The notes: generated by a model not told the origin, from the sequence alone. A DNA stretch of 64,000 bases from Candidatus Edwardsbacteria bacterium RifOxyA12_full_54_48 (GCA_001777915.1 MFFN01000004.1:894396-958395), one strand, 5' to 3'; shown: positions 53,566 through 62,985, counted from the first letter of the stretch. A program made the numbers and translations.

Positions 53566-54500
53566 ATAAAAAGAAACATGAAATAGATCTGGACCAATTG
53601 CAAGCCTATATTGACGGACAACTGGGTCAACCGGATCGAGCCATGGTAGAGACCCATCTGAGCCATTGCCCGGAATGCCGGGGATTGGTCTCGCACTTAA
53701 AGAACCTGGACCGGGCCGTGGCCGATGCGGAATGCCCATCGGCTCCCGAGGCATATTTTGCCACCCTGGCCTCCAGGGTGGCCGGCGGCATCGCCCGGAG
53801 AAAGATGGAAAAAAGAAGGAGATCCGGGGGGATCGTCTTACGGTGGTTGGGCGTGCCGATTGCCGCTGCGGCAACGATTATTTTGGCAGTGGTAGTGTCC
53901 AATAACATGTTTTTGCAAACCGAAAGACAAATTAAACTTGAGGGTGACAAGATAAAAACACCGAATATTCGGGCGGTCCAAGGGCCGCCGTCGGTCGCAT
54001 CCTCAAAAAAAACCTCCGGACAGCCGCGAGTTTCCCTCAAAGATGAAGGGCAGACAGATGTTTTGGCGGCCAGCCGGAAACAGGCAGCCGCCGATATTAC
54101 TATTGCTTCGGAAAAGGGATCCCGGACAATGGAAGCCGCCGTAAAAGAGGAAGAAATCACAGTTGGTTTGGTTGCCGGCCGAAAGCCGGGGGATACTGAC
54201 GGATCCCGGACTCCAGAAAAGAAATCCAGGTTGGAGGAAACTGCTTTTATGGAAGTTAAGGCTCCGGTTGCAATGATATCTCCCCGGGCAAAAAAGGCGA
54301 ACACCGCCGTTGGCGCTCCTAGTAAAGAAACAAGCCAGGCGTCCGACGCGGCCAGGAAAAAACCGCCTGCGGCTTCATCGGTGCCTCACGTGGTGTATGA
54401 GGTAAAAACAATAGTCATATATCTACCGGGCGGCGATTCACCCTGCCCGCCCCCGGAGATATCCACCGCCATAGAGATAGGTATTCCCAACGGAGGCTGA
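53562..54500 (+). CDS. Membrane-bound anti-sigma factor with zinc-finger N-terminus
   Basis: The 312-residue protein has a zf-HC2-type N-terminus (LQAYIDGQLGQPDR, HLSHCPECRG), a membrane helix at about 90-115 (WLGVPIAAAATIILAVVV), and a long basic, Ser/Ala/Lys-rich periplasmic tail to the end. It should hold the preceding sigma at the membrane until a signal releases it. The tail is unusually long and low in complexity. Confidence 0.87.
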   Translation: MNKKKHEIDLDQLQAYIDGQLGQPDRAMVETHLSHCPECRGLVSHLKNLDRAVADAECPSAPEAYFATLASRVAGGIARRKMEKRRRSGGIVLRWLGVPIAAAATIILAVVVSNNMFLQTERQIKLEGDKIKTPNIRAVQGPPSVASSKKTSGQPRVSLKDEGQTDVLAASRKQAAADITIASEKGSRTMEAAVKEEEITVGLVAGRKPGDTDGSRTPEKKSRLEETAFMEVKAPVAMISPRAKKANTAVGAPSKETSQASDAARKKPPAASSVPHVVYEVKTIVIYLPGGDSPCPPPEISTAIEIGIPNGG

Positions 54501-54514
54501 GGGCCGGGAATATG

Positions 54515-54548
54515 AAAAAAGGGGAAAGCGCAAGCTTTCCCCTTTTTC
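54515..54548. terminator. Bidirectional terminator between the anti-sigma and TonB-like genes
   Basis: AAAAAAGGGGAAAGC pairs with GCTTTCCCCTTTTT, with A-runs and T-runs on either side of a short loop at a convergent junction. Confidence 0.85.
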
Positions 54549-54564
54549 TAATTGTCCGCCGCGG

Positions 54565-55383
54565 CTATTTTCCCAGGGTGAAGGTGATGGGGTAGGCCAG
54601 CCAGACCCGTACCGCCCGGCCGGAGGAGGCCAGGGCCGGCGAGAAGATGAATTGCCCGGCGGCAGCCACCGCCGCTTCGTCCAAAGCGGTATTCCCAGAG
54701 CTTCTGACGATCTCCACCTTCATGATATGGCCGTCATAATCCAGCAGCAGGTTCAGGAAAACCCGGCCCTGGGCCTGGGCGGCGATGCAGATCGAGGGGT
54801 AGACCGGCTTGACGGATTTGATCAGTTCCGGTGCTTTGCTTAACTCCTGATAGGCGCCGGATACGGGGATATCGTTGTCTTTGACAAATTCAACCGGACC
54901 TTTGATACTATCGGTATTGACGGCATTGGCCACCATGGCGTTGTTCAGATCCCTCTGGGAAAAGCCGCCGTCATCCGTGGCCAAGGCATCAGGCACCGGC
55001 GTGGGGATGCCGGGCATCGGGGCGTCAACCGCTGCCGGCCCGGGGATAACAGGATCAACGAACCTGTCGTCAAGACGCGGGGGCGGTGGGATCAGCCCTA
55101 CCGGAATCCTGATGATATCGCCTCCTGGAATAAATTTTCCGGAGTCATTACGAGCCTGGATGATATTCCGGTACGCAGAGTATCCCGTCGAACAGAGCAT
55201 AACAAGAACCAGACCGTAAACCGTAAATAGCAGACCGAGCTTCAGGTCGTTGCTTTCAATGGGTCCATAGTTGTTCCGGGTATATCCCTTTGAGAATGCG
55301 GGCTTTAAGCGCAGGAAGGCCGAGCTTAAGGCGAATCCTATCAGGACTCCAGCCATCGGGAATAACCAGATATAGTGGGACAT
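54565..55383 (-). CDS. TonB-family C-terminal domain membrane protein
   Basis: The 272-residue protein has two membrane helices at the start (about residues 5-25 and 50-70), a Pro-rich linker (VGLIPPPPRLDDRF...PGPAAVDAPMPG) and a C-terminal TonB domain: KPVYPSICIAAQAQGRVFLNLLLDYDGHIMKVEIVRSSGNTALDEAAV. It probably passes proton-motive energy to an outer-membrane receptor. The btuB-type receptor is 2.5 kb away. Normal TonB has one helix, so the two are unusual. AGGAGG lies upstream. Confidence 0.82.
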   Translation of the reverse strand: MSHYIWLFPMAGVLIGFALSSAFLRLKPAFSKGYTRNNYGPIESNDLKLGLLFTVYGLVLVMLCSTGYSAYRNIIQARNDSGKFIPGGDIIRIPVGLIPPPPRLDDRFVDPVIPGPAAVDAPMPGIPTPVPDALATDDGGFSQRDLNNAMVANAVNTDSIKGPVEFVKDNDIPVSGAYQELSKAPELIKSVKPVYPSICIAAQAQGRVFLNLLLDYDGHIMKVEIVRSSGNTALDEAAVAAAGQFIFSPALASSGRAVRVWLAYPITFTLGK

Positions 55384-55526
55384 CTTTCATTCCTCCTTTT
55401 ACCCAATATACCATAAAGGGAGGAACTTTATTCCCGGACGATCGGGGAAAAACAAATAACATTGAGTTGATGCCAATGGCTACAGGACCGTTGCAAAAGC
55501 AACGCACCGGGCCTTAACCGGATCTC

Positions 55527-57125
55527 TTAAGAATTGACTCTTCCAAAAACTCGGTGTTTCCGTGGTAAAAAACTCTTTGGCAGGTTGAAAGGAAGCGATT
55601 TAACAAGAAGGGCCATAAGGGGAAAAATAGAGACGATAAGAATTAATAGAACGAAGAGATCGCCATATTTCTGGTAAAAGGTTCTGTTGTTCAAAAGCGG
55701 GATGGCATTGGTTATTATCATCTGTTTATAAAGGGGGGTGGGTTTGATGATCTCTCCGGTGGGCAGGATGAACATGGAGATGCCGGAGTTGGCGCAGCGG
55801 GCTATCGCCCGTCTCTGTTCCACTGCCCGGAAGACGGCCATCTCGGCGTGCTGGCGGGCCGCCCCGGATCGCCCGAACCAGCCGTCATTGGTGATGTTGA
55901 CCAGGAACCGGGCCCCCCGGCCTACCTGCTGGCGGGCGATCTCCGGGAAGATGGATTCGAAGCAGATCATACAGGAGAAATTTATGCCGCCCATATCGAA
56001 AATAATGCTGTCGGCCCCCGGGGTCCATTCGCCCTCGCCAAAATTAATGTTTCTGATAAAGGGGATCTTCTCCTTGTAGGGGAACCTTTCGCCGAACGGC
56101 ACCAGGTGTCTCTTGGCATAAGAGCCGGTCAGCCCGTAGATGGGGCGTATCAAAAAAGCCGAATTATAATAAAGCTGTGTCTGCCGGTTCGGTTCGTAGG
56201 AAAAATCCGGGACCCCGGTCAGGATGCTGCTTTTCAAATCGTTGGCCAGGGAAAGAGCCCGCAGGTAATATTCCGGCTCATAGCGGAGATAAAAGGGCAG
56301 GGCGGTCTCCGGCCACACCAGCAGATCGACCGGCTGTTTTACGGCCTGCCGGCTGAGAGAATCGTAGATCTGCCAGTTATATTCCCGGAATTCCCGGTCC
56401 CAGCGAAAGCCCTGTTGGATATTTCCCTGTATCAGGGAGACGTTCAGCAGCGGAGAATTTCGTATCTTCTTGTTTACCGGAAATAGCATCAGTTTGCCGG
56501 TCAGCGGGGGCAGGGCAAAGACCAGCAGAACTAAAGCCATCCTCAAAAAAAACCGGGGGGTCAACCGGAAAGGCCGGTTGGCTATAAAATATTTTATAAG
56601 CCCATAGATCAACCCGTTCACCAGGACGATCCAGAAGGTAACACCGTAGACCCCGGTAATAGAGGCCATTTGAATGGCGCTGGTCCACCGGGCCAGGCTA
56701 TAGCCCAACGAACCCCAGGGGAAGCCCAGGATGCCGTGGCTGCGGATGAAATCGAACAGCACCAAGCCGAATGGTGCCGCCCACCAAAACGGTATATTCA
56801 ATTTGCCGGTCAGCCATTTGGCCAGAGTAAAGGATGCGGCCAGGAAAAGGGAGAGATAGGCTGCGATCAACATCACCCCCAGATAAAGCAAGGGGCGGAC
56901 CCAGCTCTCCACCGCCGGATTGAATACTATCCAATGCAGCAGGCCGCAGAAAAAGAAAAATCCGCTCAACCAGGTCACCAGGAACGTTCTGTGAGTCGAG
57001 AGATTTTCAAAACCGAAATACAGAGGGATCAATGAGACAAAGGCCAGGGGCCACAGGGAAAAGAGGGGGAATATCAGGAACAACAACAGGCTGGTAAGGG
57101 AAGCTAAAATAAAACTACGTTTCAT
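55527..57125 (-). CDS. lnt: Apolipoprotein N-acyltransferase
   Basis: The 532-residue protein has about six N-terminal membrane helices and a C-terminal nitrilase-like domain with the catalytic E in WPETALPFY, K in SYAKRHLVPFGERFPY and C in CMICFESIFPE, and ITNDGWFG. It adds the third acyl chain to lipoproteins and so confirms a diderm envelope. It is one base from purN. Confidence 0.95.
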   Translation of the reverse strand: MKRSFILASLTSLLLFLIFPLFSLWPLAFVSLIPLYFGFENLSTHRTFLVTWLSGFFFFCGLLHWIVFNPAVESWVRPLLYLGVMLIAAYLSLFLAASFTLAKWLTGKLNIPFWWAAPFGLVLFDFIRSHGILGFPWGSLGYSLARWTSAIQMASITGVYGVTFWIVLVNGLIYGLIKYFIANRPFRLTPRFFLRMALVLLVFALPPLTGKLMLFPVNKKIRNSPLLNVSLIQGNIQQGFRWDREFREYNWQIYDSLSRQAVKQPVDLLVWPETALPFYLRYEPEYYLRALSLANDLKSSILTGVPDFSYEPNRQTQLYYNSAFLIRPIYGLTGSYAKRHLVPFGERFPYKEKIPFIRNINFGEGEWTPGADSIIFDMGGINFSCMICFESIFPEIARQQVGRGARFLVNITNDGWFGRSGAARQHAEMAVFRAVEQRRAIARCANSGISMFILPTGEIIKPTPLYKQMIITNAIPLLNNRTFYQKYGDLFVLLILIVSIFPLMALLVKSLPFNLPKSFLPRKHRVFGRVNS

Positions 57126-57126
57126 C

Positions 57127-57765
57127 TTAGGGCCGCATCTTTAAGGGGATGTTTTTGTTAAGACCGATTTTCAATTCGCCCCGGGCGATCAGGGCTATGG
57201 CCTGGGAATAGGCCAAGTGCTCCTCTTTCAGCACCCTGTCAGCCAGGCTATCCGCAGTGTCCTCCGGCAGCACCGGCACGGTCCTCTGTAAAATTGTCGG
57301 TCCGTGGTCCACCTCTTGGTCCACAAAATGAACCGTACAGCCCGATATTTTATCGCCGGAGGCCAGCACCGCTTGGTGCACCTTGTGCCCGTAGAATCCC
57401 TTGCCGCCATGGGCCGGCAGCAGGGCGGGATGGATGTTGATGATGCGGCCCGGGTAATGGTCTATGAAGAACGGGCTGAAAATGCGCATAAATCCGCAGA
57501 GGCAGATCAATTGGGCCTCCTGGCGGTCAATGATGGCGGCCAGTTCCCGGTCGAAAAGCTGACGGGAAGCATATTCCTTGTTATTTACCACAAACCAGGG
57601 AATATGGTGCTTTTGGGCCCTGGCCAGCGCGCCGGCGCCGGGAACGTTGGAGATGACGGCCACTATCCGGGCCTCCAGCCGGCCGGATTCGATATTGTCA
57701 ATAATGGCCTGGAGGTTGGTACCATCGCCGGAGGCCAGGCAGGCTATTTTCAATTGGTGATCCAT
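57127..57765 (-). CDS. purN: Phosphoribosylglycinamide formyltransferase
   Basis: The 212-residue protein has ACLASGDGTNLQAII, FMRIFSPFFI, IINIHPALLPAHGGKGFYGHKVHQAVL and HFVDQEVDHGPTI, including the catalytic N, H and D. It makes FGAR in purine synthesis. The core region GTNLQAIIDNI is intact. Confidence 0.96.
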   Translation of the reverse strand: MDHQLKIACLASGDGTNLQAIIDNIESGRLEARIVAVISNVPGAGALARAQKHHIPWFVVNNKEYASRQLFDRELAAIIDRQEAQLICLCGFMRIFSPFFIDHYPGRIINIHPALLPAHGGKGFYGHKVHQAVLASGDKISGCTVHFVDQEVDHGPTILQRTVPVLPEDTADSLADRVLKEEHLAYSQAIALIARGELKIGLNKNIPLKMRP

Positions 57766-57805
57766 ATAAAGGATTTTATACTAAGTGATGGCAGTTGTCA
57801 AATAT

Positions 57806-57832
57806 AAAAAGCCCGAGGGGGATCGGGCTTTC
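57806..57832 (-). terminator. Rho-independent terminator after btuB
   Basis: On the minus strand AAAGCCCGA pairs with TCGGGCTTT, followed by TTATATT. It lies between btuB and purN. Confidence 0.8.
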
Positions 57833-57853
57833 TGCGGTTAAAAACCTAAACGA

Positions 57854-59773
57854 TCAGTTCCAAAGCTCCAGGGATATGCCGAAAGCATAGCTCCGGCGGG
57901 GCATGGGATATCCGGCCCGCACCTGGTATTCGGCATTGAATAAGTTGTCGATCTTATAGAACAAGACGGCATCCCGGATCTTCAATGAAAGCGTTTGGCC
58001 GGAAACAAAATAACGCGGCAGTTCGAATCCCGGACCAAATTCATCGGGGTGGCTGACCAGCTGGCGGTCCTTATACTGGGTGTTTACCTGCCAGCTGAGC
58101 GAGAGATGGTCGGTAATGGGGATATCCCTAAGGGAAAGGGCCACTCTGGCGGAATTGGCCGGGGTATAGTTTAGTTCCCGGTTGCTATCGGACGACACCT
58201 CTGCCAAACAGTAGCCATAATTAAAATCAAAAAATAGATGGTTCATTGGAGTTACTTCGCTAGATATTTCAACCCCGGAGGTATTGACATCCAGATTATT
58301 GGCCCAAGTTGTAAGCCAGGTGTTCATATCAGTTAGCCATCTTATCATATCATTAGTCTGGCGCCGATAACCCGAGATTGATGTTTTATGCCAATCGTCA
58401 GTGAATCTCACTCCACATTCATATTGCCATGATTTTTCGGGAACAAGGTCGGGATTCCCTGACATGTAAGGATCTTTCCAAAACAGTTCATTGATGGTGG
58501 GCACCCGGTAGGCCTGGCCGTAGTTCCCGTAGATCGTCCAGCGGTCATTAAACTGCCAACTGCTGGAGATGTTCGGCGATGTTTGGGCATCATGTCCGTA
58601 GTTTTTATCATATCGCAGTCCGCCCACTATCAGCCATTGGCGCCAGGGGCGATACTCCTGATTCAGAAAGGCCGAATATAGATTGGTCCGGTGATTTCCG
58701 GAATTATCGCTTTCGCTCTTTACCTGTTGATAGGCGCCGCCCAATACGGTGTTGAACCCCTTCCGGAATCCGTAAGTAAATTGGAGGTCGGCATTGCTTT
58801 GCCGGGAAAAATTTTCCGGGGCGGTATTGTTGTATTCGTAATAATAAAAGGTATTGATCTGGCTCTGACCTATTTTGAACTTGACAATGTCCGAATATTC
58901 CAGGCTGGCGTAATAATCCTGCTGGTCGTCGGTCATTCTGTCATTGGGGGTCTGCATTGATATGCTTCCCGGCGATCCGCCGATAGACTGATAGGACTGG
59001 TATTCCATCCCGATCCGGATCAGACTGTCGGGCCTGATTTTTAAGCCCAGAAGATAGTTGCTGCCGCTGTAATCCGAATTTAATCTTTCGCCGTCGGTGC
59101 TTTTCCAGTCGGCCGAAAGGATGATGTCCGTAAAACGGTTCAACTGCCGGGAAATGACGGCCGACATAGTCTGTTGTTTATGCTTGCCGTATTGATAGGT
59201 TATTCTGGAATAAGGCTTTTCCGGGGCATCGTCAACCGTTATTATATTGACCACACCGGCCAGGGCATTGGCTCCGTAAAGAGCCGAGGCCGGACCTCTG
59301 ACGATCTCGATCCGTTTTATGTTGGCGTTCAGTTTTTTCAGATCATACCCTCCGTTGAGGGCAGAATTCAAGGGCATTCCATTTAGCAGGAACAATACCT
59401 GCTCGGCAGAGGAGCCTCTGATGCTGAAATTTGCCATGCTTCCCAACCCGCCATAGAGGCCGGAATTGGTTCCCGGCACCTGAGAGAAGGCGGCCACCGC
59501 ACCCTTGGCGGGGTCGCTGGGATCGGGGCCGATGATGGAAACACTGGCCGGGGCCGCCAACTGGGCCAGGGGTGTCCGGGTGGCGGTCACCACGATGCCT
59601 TTCATGGTGAAAACCGGAATGCTGTCGGCCAGTATAGCGGGTTTGAGTGTTTCTTTCTCGATGGAAGTATCAATAGATACAGTAACGTCGTTGTCGGAAA
59701 CGGCTTGGGCAGTCGTAGTGCTGTCGGGGGACGCGGCTGCTACAAATAAAACGGCTATTAATGAGAACAACAT
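57854..59773 (-). CDS. btuB: TonB-dependent cobalamin receptor (BtuB-like)
   Basis: The 639-residue protein has a signal sequence, a TonB box near GIVVTATRTPLAQL, a plug (VSIIGPDPSDPAKG, SIRGSSAEQVLFLLNGMPLNSA, IEIVRGPASALYGANALAGVVNI) and a barrel ending in YAFGISLELWN with a terminal aromatic/Trp. It is last of a gene row headed by a cobalamin riboswitch, which supports B12 or another corrinoid as substrate. GGAGGGAGC precedes ATG. Confidence 0.88.
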   Translation of the reverse strand: MLFSLIAVLFVAAASPDSTTTAQAVSDNDVTVSIDTSIEKETLKPAILADSIPVFTMKGIVVTATRTPLAQLAAPASVSIIGPDPSDPAKGAVAAFSQVPGTNSGLYGGLGSMANFSIRGSSAEQVLFLLNGMPLNSALNGGYDLKKLNANIKRIEIVRGPASALYGANALAGVVNIITVDDAPEKPYSRITYQYGKHKQQTMSAVISRQLNRFTDIILSADWKSTDGERLNSDYSGSNYLLGLKIRPDSLIRIGMEYQSYQSIGGSPGSISMQTPNDRMTDDQQDYYASLEYSDIVKFKIGQSQINTFYYYEYNNTAPENFSRQSNADLQFTYGFRKGFNTVLGGAYQQVKSESDNSGNHRTNLYSAFLNQEYRPWRQWLIVGGLRYDKNYGHDAQTSPNISSSWQFNDRWTIYGNYGQAYRVPTINELFWKDPYMSGNPDLVPEKSWQYECGVRFTDDWHKTSISGYRRQTNDMIRWLTDMNTWLTTWANNLDVNTSGVEISSEVTPMNHLFFDFNYGYCLAEVSSDSNRELNYTPANSARVALSLRDIPITDHLSLSWQVNTQYKDRQLVSHPDEFGPGFELPRYFVSGQTLSLKIRDAVLFYKIDNLFNAEYQVRAGYPMPRRSYAFGISLELWN

Positions 59774-59926
59774 GGATAGCTCCCTCCTTTGAGGTTTTTA
59801 ACTTCTGGTAGTCCAGTAGGCCGGTTGTTGGTAATAATATTGGGAATGATAAATAGGGGTAATCTAAGCTCCGTCTGGTGCGGTCGCTTTTGTTTCCGGC
59901 TGGGCCCGAATAAATTTCACGTATAA

Positions 59927-60094
59927 TCAAATCCCTCCTTTCTGGGCAAATCTTTTTTTCTCCCGCTTCTCTATCTGGACGATTTTGGAGTTGTGAATGG
60001 TTATCACGATTTCGCCATAGTTGATGTCATGGATGGCGGCGATTATCTCGTCCAGTATTTTTGTATCAGGAATATTTGCTTTTTGGGCGATCAT
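59927..60094 (-). CDS. Small YezD-like (DUF2292) protein
   Basis: The 55-codon frame on the minus strand reads MIAQKANIPDTKILDEI at the start and continues IHDINYGEIVITIHNSKIVQIEKREKKR, which is the DUF2292/YezD pattern. It is below common size cut-offs. It lies between the small winged-helix gene and btuB. Role unknown; DUF2292 genes occur in sulfur or cofactor-linked neighbourhoods. Confidence 0.72.
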   Translation of the reverse strand: MIAQKANIPDTKILDEIIAAIHDINYGEIVITIHNSKIVQIEKREKKRFAQKGGI

Positions 60095-60143
60095 ATTATT
60101 TACCGGTAGTTGGTCAGGGATAGGTTTACAGCAGTATTTGTTA

Positions 60144-60344
60144 TCAGCTCAAACCGATCATGATTTGTCGTTGTTTTTGGGTGAAAATTATTTTGTTCTC
60201 CTTTGCCAGCCAGCCCAGTGCTAGGTAAAGATTTTTATCATCAAGCCGGGTACTTTTTTTTAAAGCGCTGACATTCTGCTCGCCCTTGGCGTTTACTGTC
60301 TGCCAGATTATTCCGGCATTTTCGCCGATCTTCATTTTCAACAT
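60144..60344 (-). CDS. Small winged-helix (DUF2582) protein
   Basis: The 66-residue protein, MLKMKIGENAGIIWQTVNAK...SALKKSTRLDDKNLYLALGWLAKENKI, has the DUF2582 winged-helix-turn-helix pattern. It starts 15 bases after the btuD stop and so is likely in the riboswitch-controlled transcript. It may be a small regulator. Confidence 0.75.
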   Translation of the reverse strand: MLKMKIGENAGIIWQTVNAKGEQNVSALKKSTRLDDKNLYLALGWLAKENKIIFTQKQRQIMIGLS

Positions 60345-60358
60345 GGGAATATCTCCTT

Positions 60359-61123
60359 TTAAATAAGAATTTGCGGCCTATTGGTTCTGGGATGCAAAAC
60401 AATATCGATATCCGTCTCATAGACTGGTTTTAAGACGGCCTCTTTTAATACTTCGTTGGGCCGGCTATCGGCGTTAATGGCCCCCTGATGCAGCAGTATT
60501 ATCCGGTCACAAAAACTGGCGGCCAGGTTCAGATCGTGCAGGACGGCTATGACCAAAACCCCGCTTTGGGAGCTTAATCTTCTGGCCGTATCCAAAATCA
60601 AACGTTGGTGCTTAAGGTCCAGATGATTGGTAGGCTCGTCCATCAATAATACTTTGGGCTGCTGGGCCAAGGCCCGGGCCAATATCACCCGCTGCCGCTC
60701 ACCGCCCGAAAGTTCGGTGATAGAACGTTCCTTCAACTGACAGCAGTCGCTCTGCCGCATGGCCTCCTCGATTATCTTTTGGTCGCGGGCGGTCTCATCC
60801 TGCAGGGCTTTCAGGAACGGGCTCCGGCCCATGGCCACGATCTCGTAGGCGGTAAAATCGAAGGGGAAGAAATTGTCCTGAAAAACCACCGAGATCACCC
60901 GGGCCAGAGCCTGCGAATTATACCCGGAGATATCTTTTCCCCCAATCATTATCCGGCCGGAGAAATTAATTCTTAAACCGGCCAGGCATGCCAGTAAAGT
61001 GCTTTTGCCCGAGCCATTGGGCCCGATTAGCCCTATCATCTCTCCGGAAGCGGCCTGAAGGCTGATATCGCGAAGGGCCGTGATCGTTCCGTAGCGGTAT
61101 GTCAGATGGTTTACAGCTATCAT
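60359..61123 (-). CDS. btuD: ABC transporter ATPase (BtuD/FecE-like)
   Basis: The 254-residue protein starts MIAVNHLTYRYG with GPNGSGKSTLLACLAG (Walker A), Q-loop VVFQDNFFP, ELSGGERQRVILARALAQQPKVLLMDEPTNHLD and the H-loop VLHDLNLA. It powers uptake of a corrinoid or siderophore through the adjacent BtuC-like permease. Its start ATG overlaps the btuC stop by four bases; a GTG at 61147 was rejected. Confidence 0.93.
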   Translation of the reverse strand: MIAVNHLTYRYGTITALRDISLQAASGEMIGLIGPNGSGKSTLLACLAGLRINFSGRIMIGGKDISGYNSQALARVISVVFQDNFFPFDFTAYEIVAMGRSPFLKALQDETARDQKIIEEAMRQSDCCQLKERSITELSGGERQRVILARALAQQPKVLLMDEPTNHLDLKHQRLILDTARRLSSQSGVLVIAVLHDLNLAASFCDRIILLHQGAINADSRPNEVLKEAVLKPVYETDIDIVLHPRTNRPQILI

Positions 61124-62085
61124 ATCTTCTGCGATTTTTTCCTCCACAACAGGAAAATGAAAAACGGCACACCCAAAAGAGCTGTAATAACGCCGACCGG
61201 GATTTCGAAATTACCCAAGCTTCTGGCCAAGGTGTCCGAGAGGATCAACAGGCTGGCGCCCAACAGTCCGGAGACCGGCAGCAGGCGTTTGTTGTTCGGC
61301 CCCGACAGCATCCTTCCCAGGTGGGGCACCATCAACCCGATAAAACCGATCACCCCGGCCAAGGAAACCAGCGCCGCCACCATCAGGGCCATGATGAAAA
61401 ACACGATCTTTTTCAGCCGTTCCACCGGAACCCCCATGCTCTGGGCCTGGGCCTCCCCCAGGGTCAGCAGGTTCAGGTTTTTCGACTGGATCCATAGATA
61501 GACCGATCCTGAAACCACCAGCACCGAGGCGATGGCCATCAGGACGACGGTGTCCCGGGTAAACAGTATCCCCAGGTTGCCCATTAAAATATAGATCATA
61601 TCCTGCAGCTGTCTTCCGGCCAGCGACATCAGCAGCATTATCAGGCCGGAGAAGAAGGCATTGACCACTACGCCGGATAATATCATGGTCTCTGAAGGAA
61701 GCCGCCCGTGGACCCTGGCCAGCCGGTAGACCAAAAAGATAGCGGCCACTCCGAAAAAGAAAGAAAATAACTGCAAGGTGAAAGCCCCGGCCAGGCCGGA
61801 CGATAGGCCCAGGATTAAGGCTAAAGCCGTGCCGAAGGCCGCTCCGCCTGAAACCCCCAACAGATAGGGTTCGGCCAGGGCATTGCCCAAAACCGCCTGC
61901 AGGGCGGCGCCGGAAACAGCCAGGCCCATCCCCACCAGGGCTCCCAGCAAGACCCGGGGCAGCCTGATGGAGGCTATCTCCGGGCTGACCAACAGTCCGA
62001 ACCCGCCAGGGCCGAAGGAAAGGCCGGCCAAAACCGCCAGGAAAAGTATCAGCGGCGACAGCCAGGTTAAATGCTTATTTCTCAT
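61120..62085 (-). CDS. btuC: FecCD-family permease (BtuC-like)
   Basis: The 321-residue protein has about eight or nine membrane helices with RLPRVLLGALVGMGLAVSGAALQAVLGNALAEPYLLGVSGGAAFGTALAL, SLAGRQLQDMIYILMGNLG and VIGFIGLMVPHLGRMLSGPNN, the hallmarks of FecCD/BtuC permeases. It overlaps btuF by eleven bases. Confidence 0.94.
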   Translation of the reverse strand: MRNKHLTWLSPLILFLAVLAGLSFGPGGFGLLVSPEIASIRLPRVLLGALVGMGLAVSGAALQAVLGNALAEPYLLGVSGGAAFGTALALILGLSSGLAGAFTLQLFSFFFGVAAIFLVYRLARVHGRLPSETMILSGVVVNAFFSGLIMLLMSLAGRQLQDMIYILMGNLGILFTRDTVVLMAIASVLVVSGSVYLWIQSKNLNLLTLGEAQAQSMGVPVERLKKIVFFIMALMVAALVSLAGVIGFIGLMVPHLGRMLSGPNNKRLLPVSGLLGASLLILSDTLARSLGNFEIPVGVITALLGVPFFIFLLWRKKSQKI

Positions 62086-62974
62086 AAAATATTCTATTAA
62101 GCTCTTTTAATCCCATAACAGACCGGGGTCCGGCCCGCAGGATAATATCCAGATCCAGATCGTCGAACACTTTTTTATTCTTAACTGCCGGGATGTTCTG
62201 CCAGCCAATCCGTTCAGACAATCGTTTTTTATCGGTTTGGGGATGGAGGATCAGTATTATATCCGGCCGACGTTGAATGACGACCTCCGGGTTGATGACG
62301 GCATAATCCCGTCCAACATCCGACATGATATTTATACCCCCGGCTCGATCTATCAGCAGCCCCACCAATCCCAGTTGGCCGGCGGTCATCAACGGCTGAG
62401 ACGATATCTCGGCATAGACCTTGGGCCTTTTACCTGGCGGAATCATCTCCAGGGAGGAGGTTGTTTTTTTTGAGGTGGCGGAGAAAACAGCCAATAGTGA
62501 ATCGGCAGCGGCCTGTTTATTGAAAACAATAGAAAGAAGCTGGATATTTTGGGATATATCGTCAAGGCTGACCGGGTTCAGGACCAATACCGGAATGTTC
62601 AGCGCCTTTAGTTTGGCCAGGATGGGAGTATTTTTCGTTCCCACCATGACCGCCAGGTCCGGTTTTAAGGCCAGTATCCTTTCCAGATTGGCGGTAGCAG
62701 CGTCGCCCACCACTTCTTTCTCCCTGACCTGCGGGGGATAGTTGCACCAGGCGGTTACGCCTACCAGCTTATCATCGGCCTGCAGGGCGTAGATCATTTC
62801 AGTCACATTGGGAGCGAAGGAGATCACCCGGGCAGGGGTTTTGGATAATGAAACTGTCCGACCAATATCGTCGGTTATTGTTAATTTCCCCCCGGAGTAC
62901 AGCCGCTGGGGTTCCGTTTGATTACAGCTTATAAAAAAAAGCGTTGCCGTGATTAGCAGAAAGGATTTTTTCAT
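62075..62974 (-). CDS. btuF: Periplasmic corrinoid/iron-siderophore-binding protein (BtuF-like)
   Basis: The 299-residue lipoprotein or periplasmic protein has a signal with SCNQTEP (possible lipobox Cys), then GRTVSLSKTPARVISFAPNVTEMIYAL, a long linking helix region and a second lobe with GIDMKTD-type pockets of BtuF/FhuD (class III periplasmic binding proteins). The riboswitch upstream suggests B12 binding. GGGGG lies just before ATG. Confidence 0.9.
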   Translation of the reverse strand: MKKSFLLITATLFFISCNQTEPQRLYSGGKLTITDDIGRTVSLSKTPARVISFAPNVTEMIYALQADDKLVGVTAWCNYPPQVREKEVVGDAATANLERILALKPDLAVMVGTKNTPILAKLKALNIPVLVLNPVSLDDISQNIQLLSIVFNKQAAADSLLAVFSATSKKTTSSLEMIPPGKRPKVYAEISSQPLMTAGQLGLVGLLIDRAGGINIMSDVGRDYAVINPEVVIQRRPDIILILHPQTDKKRLSERIGWQNIPAVKNKKVFDDLDLDIILRAGPRSVMGLKELNRIFYEK

Positions 62975-62985
62975 ATACCCCCAAA

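Noticed and set aside
55384..55526. A riboswitch or terminator in the lnt-TonB gap
   Set aside because: Only a short CGTTGC/GCAACG hairpin is present, with no T-run or recognised aptamer.
59670..59930. Minus-strand frame overlapping the btuB start
   Set aside because: It lies in the leader between the YezD-like gene and btuB, shows no homology and conflicts with the clear btuB signal peptide.
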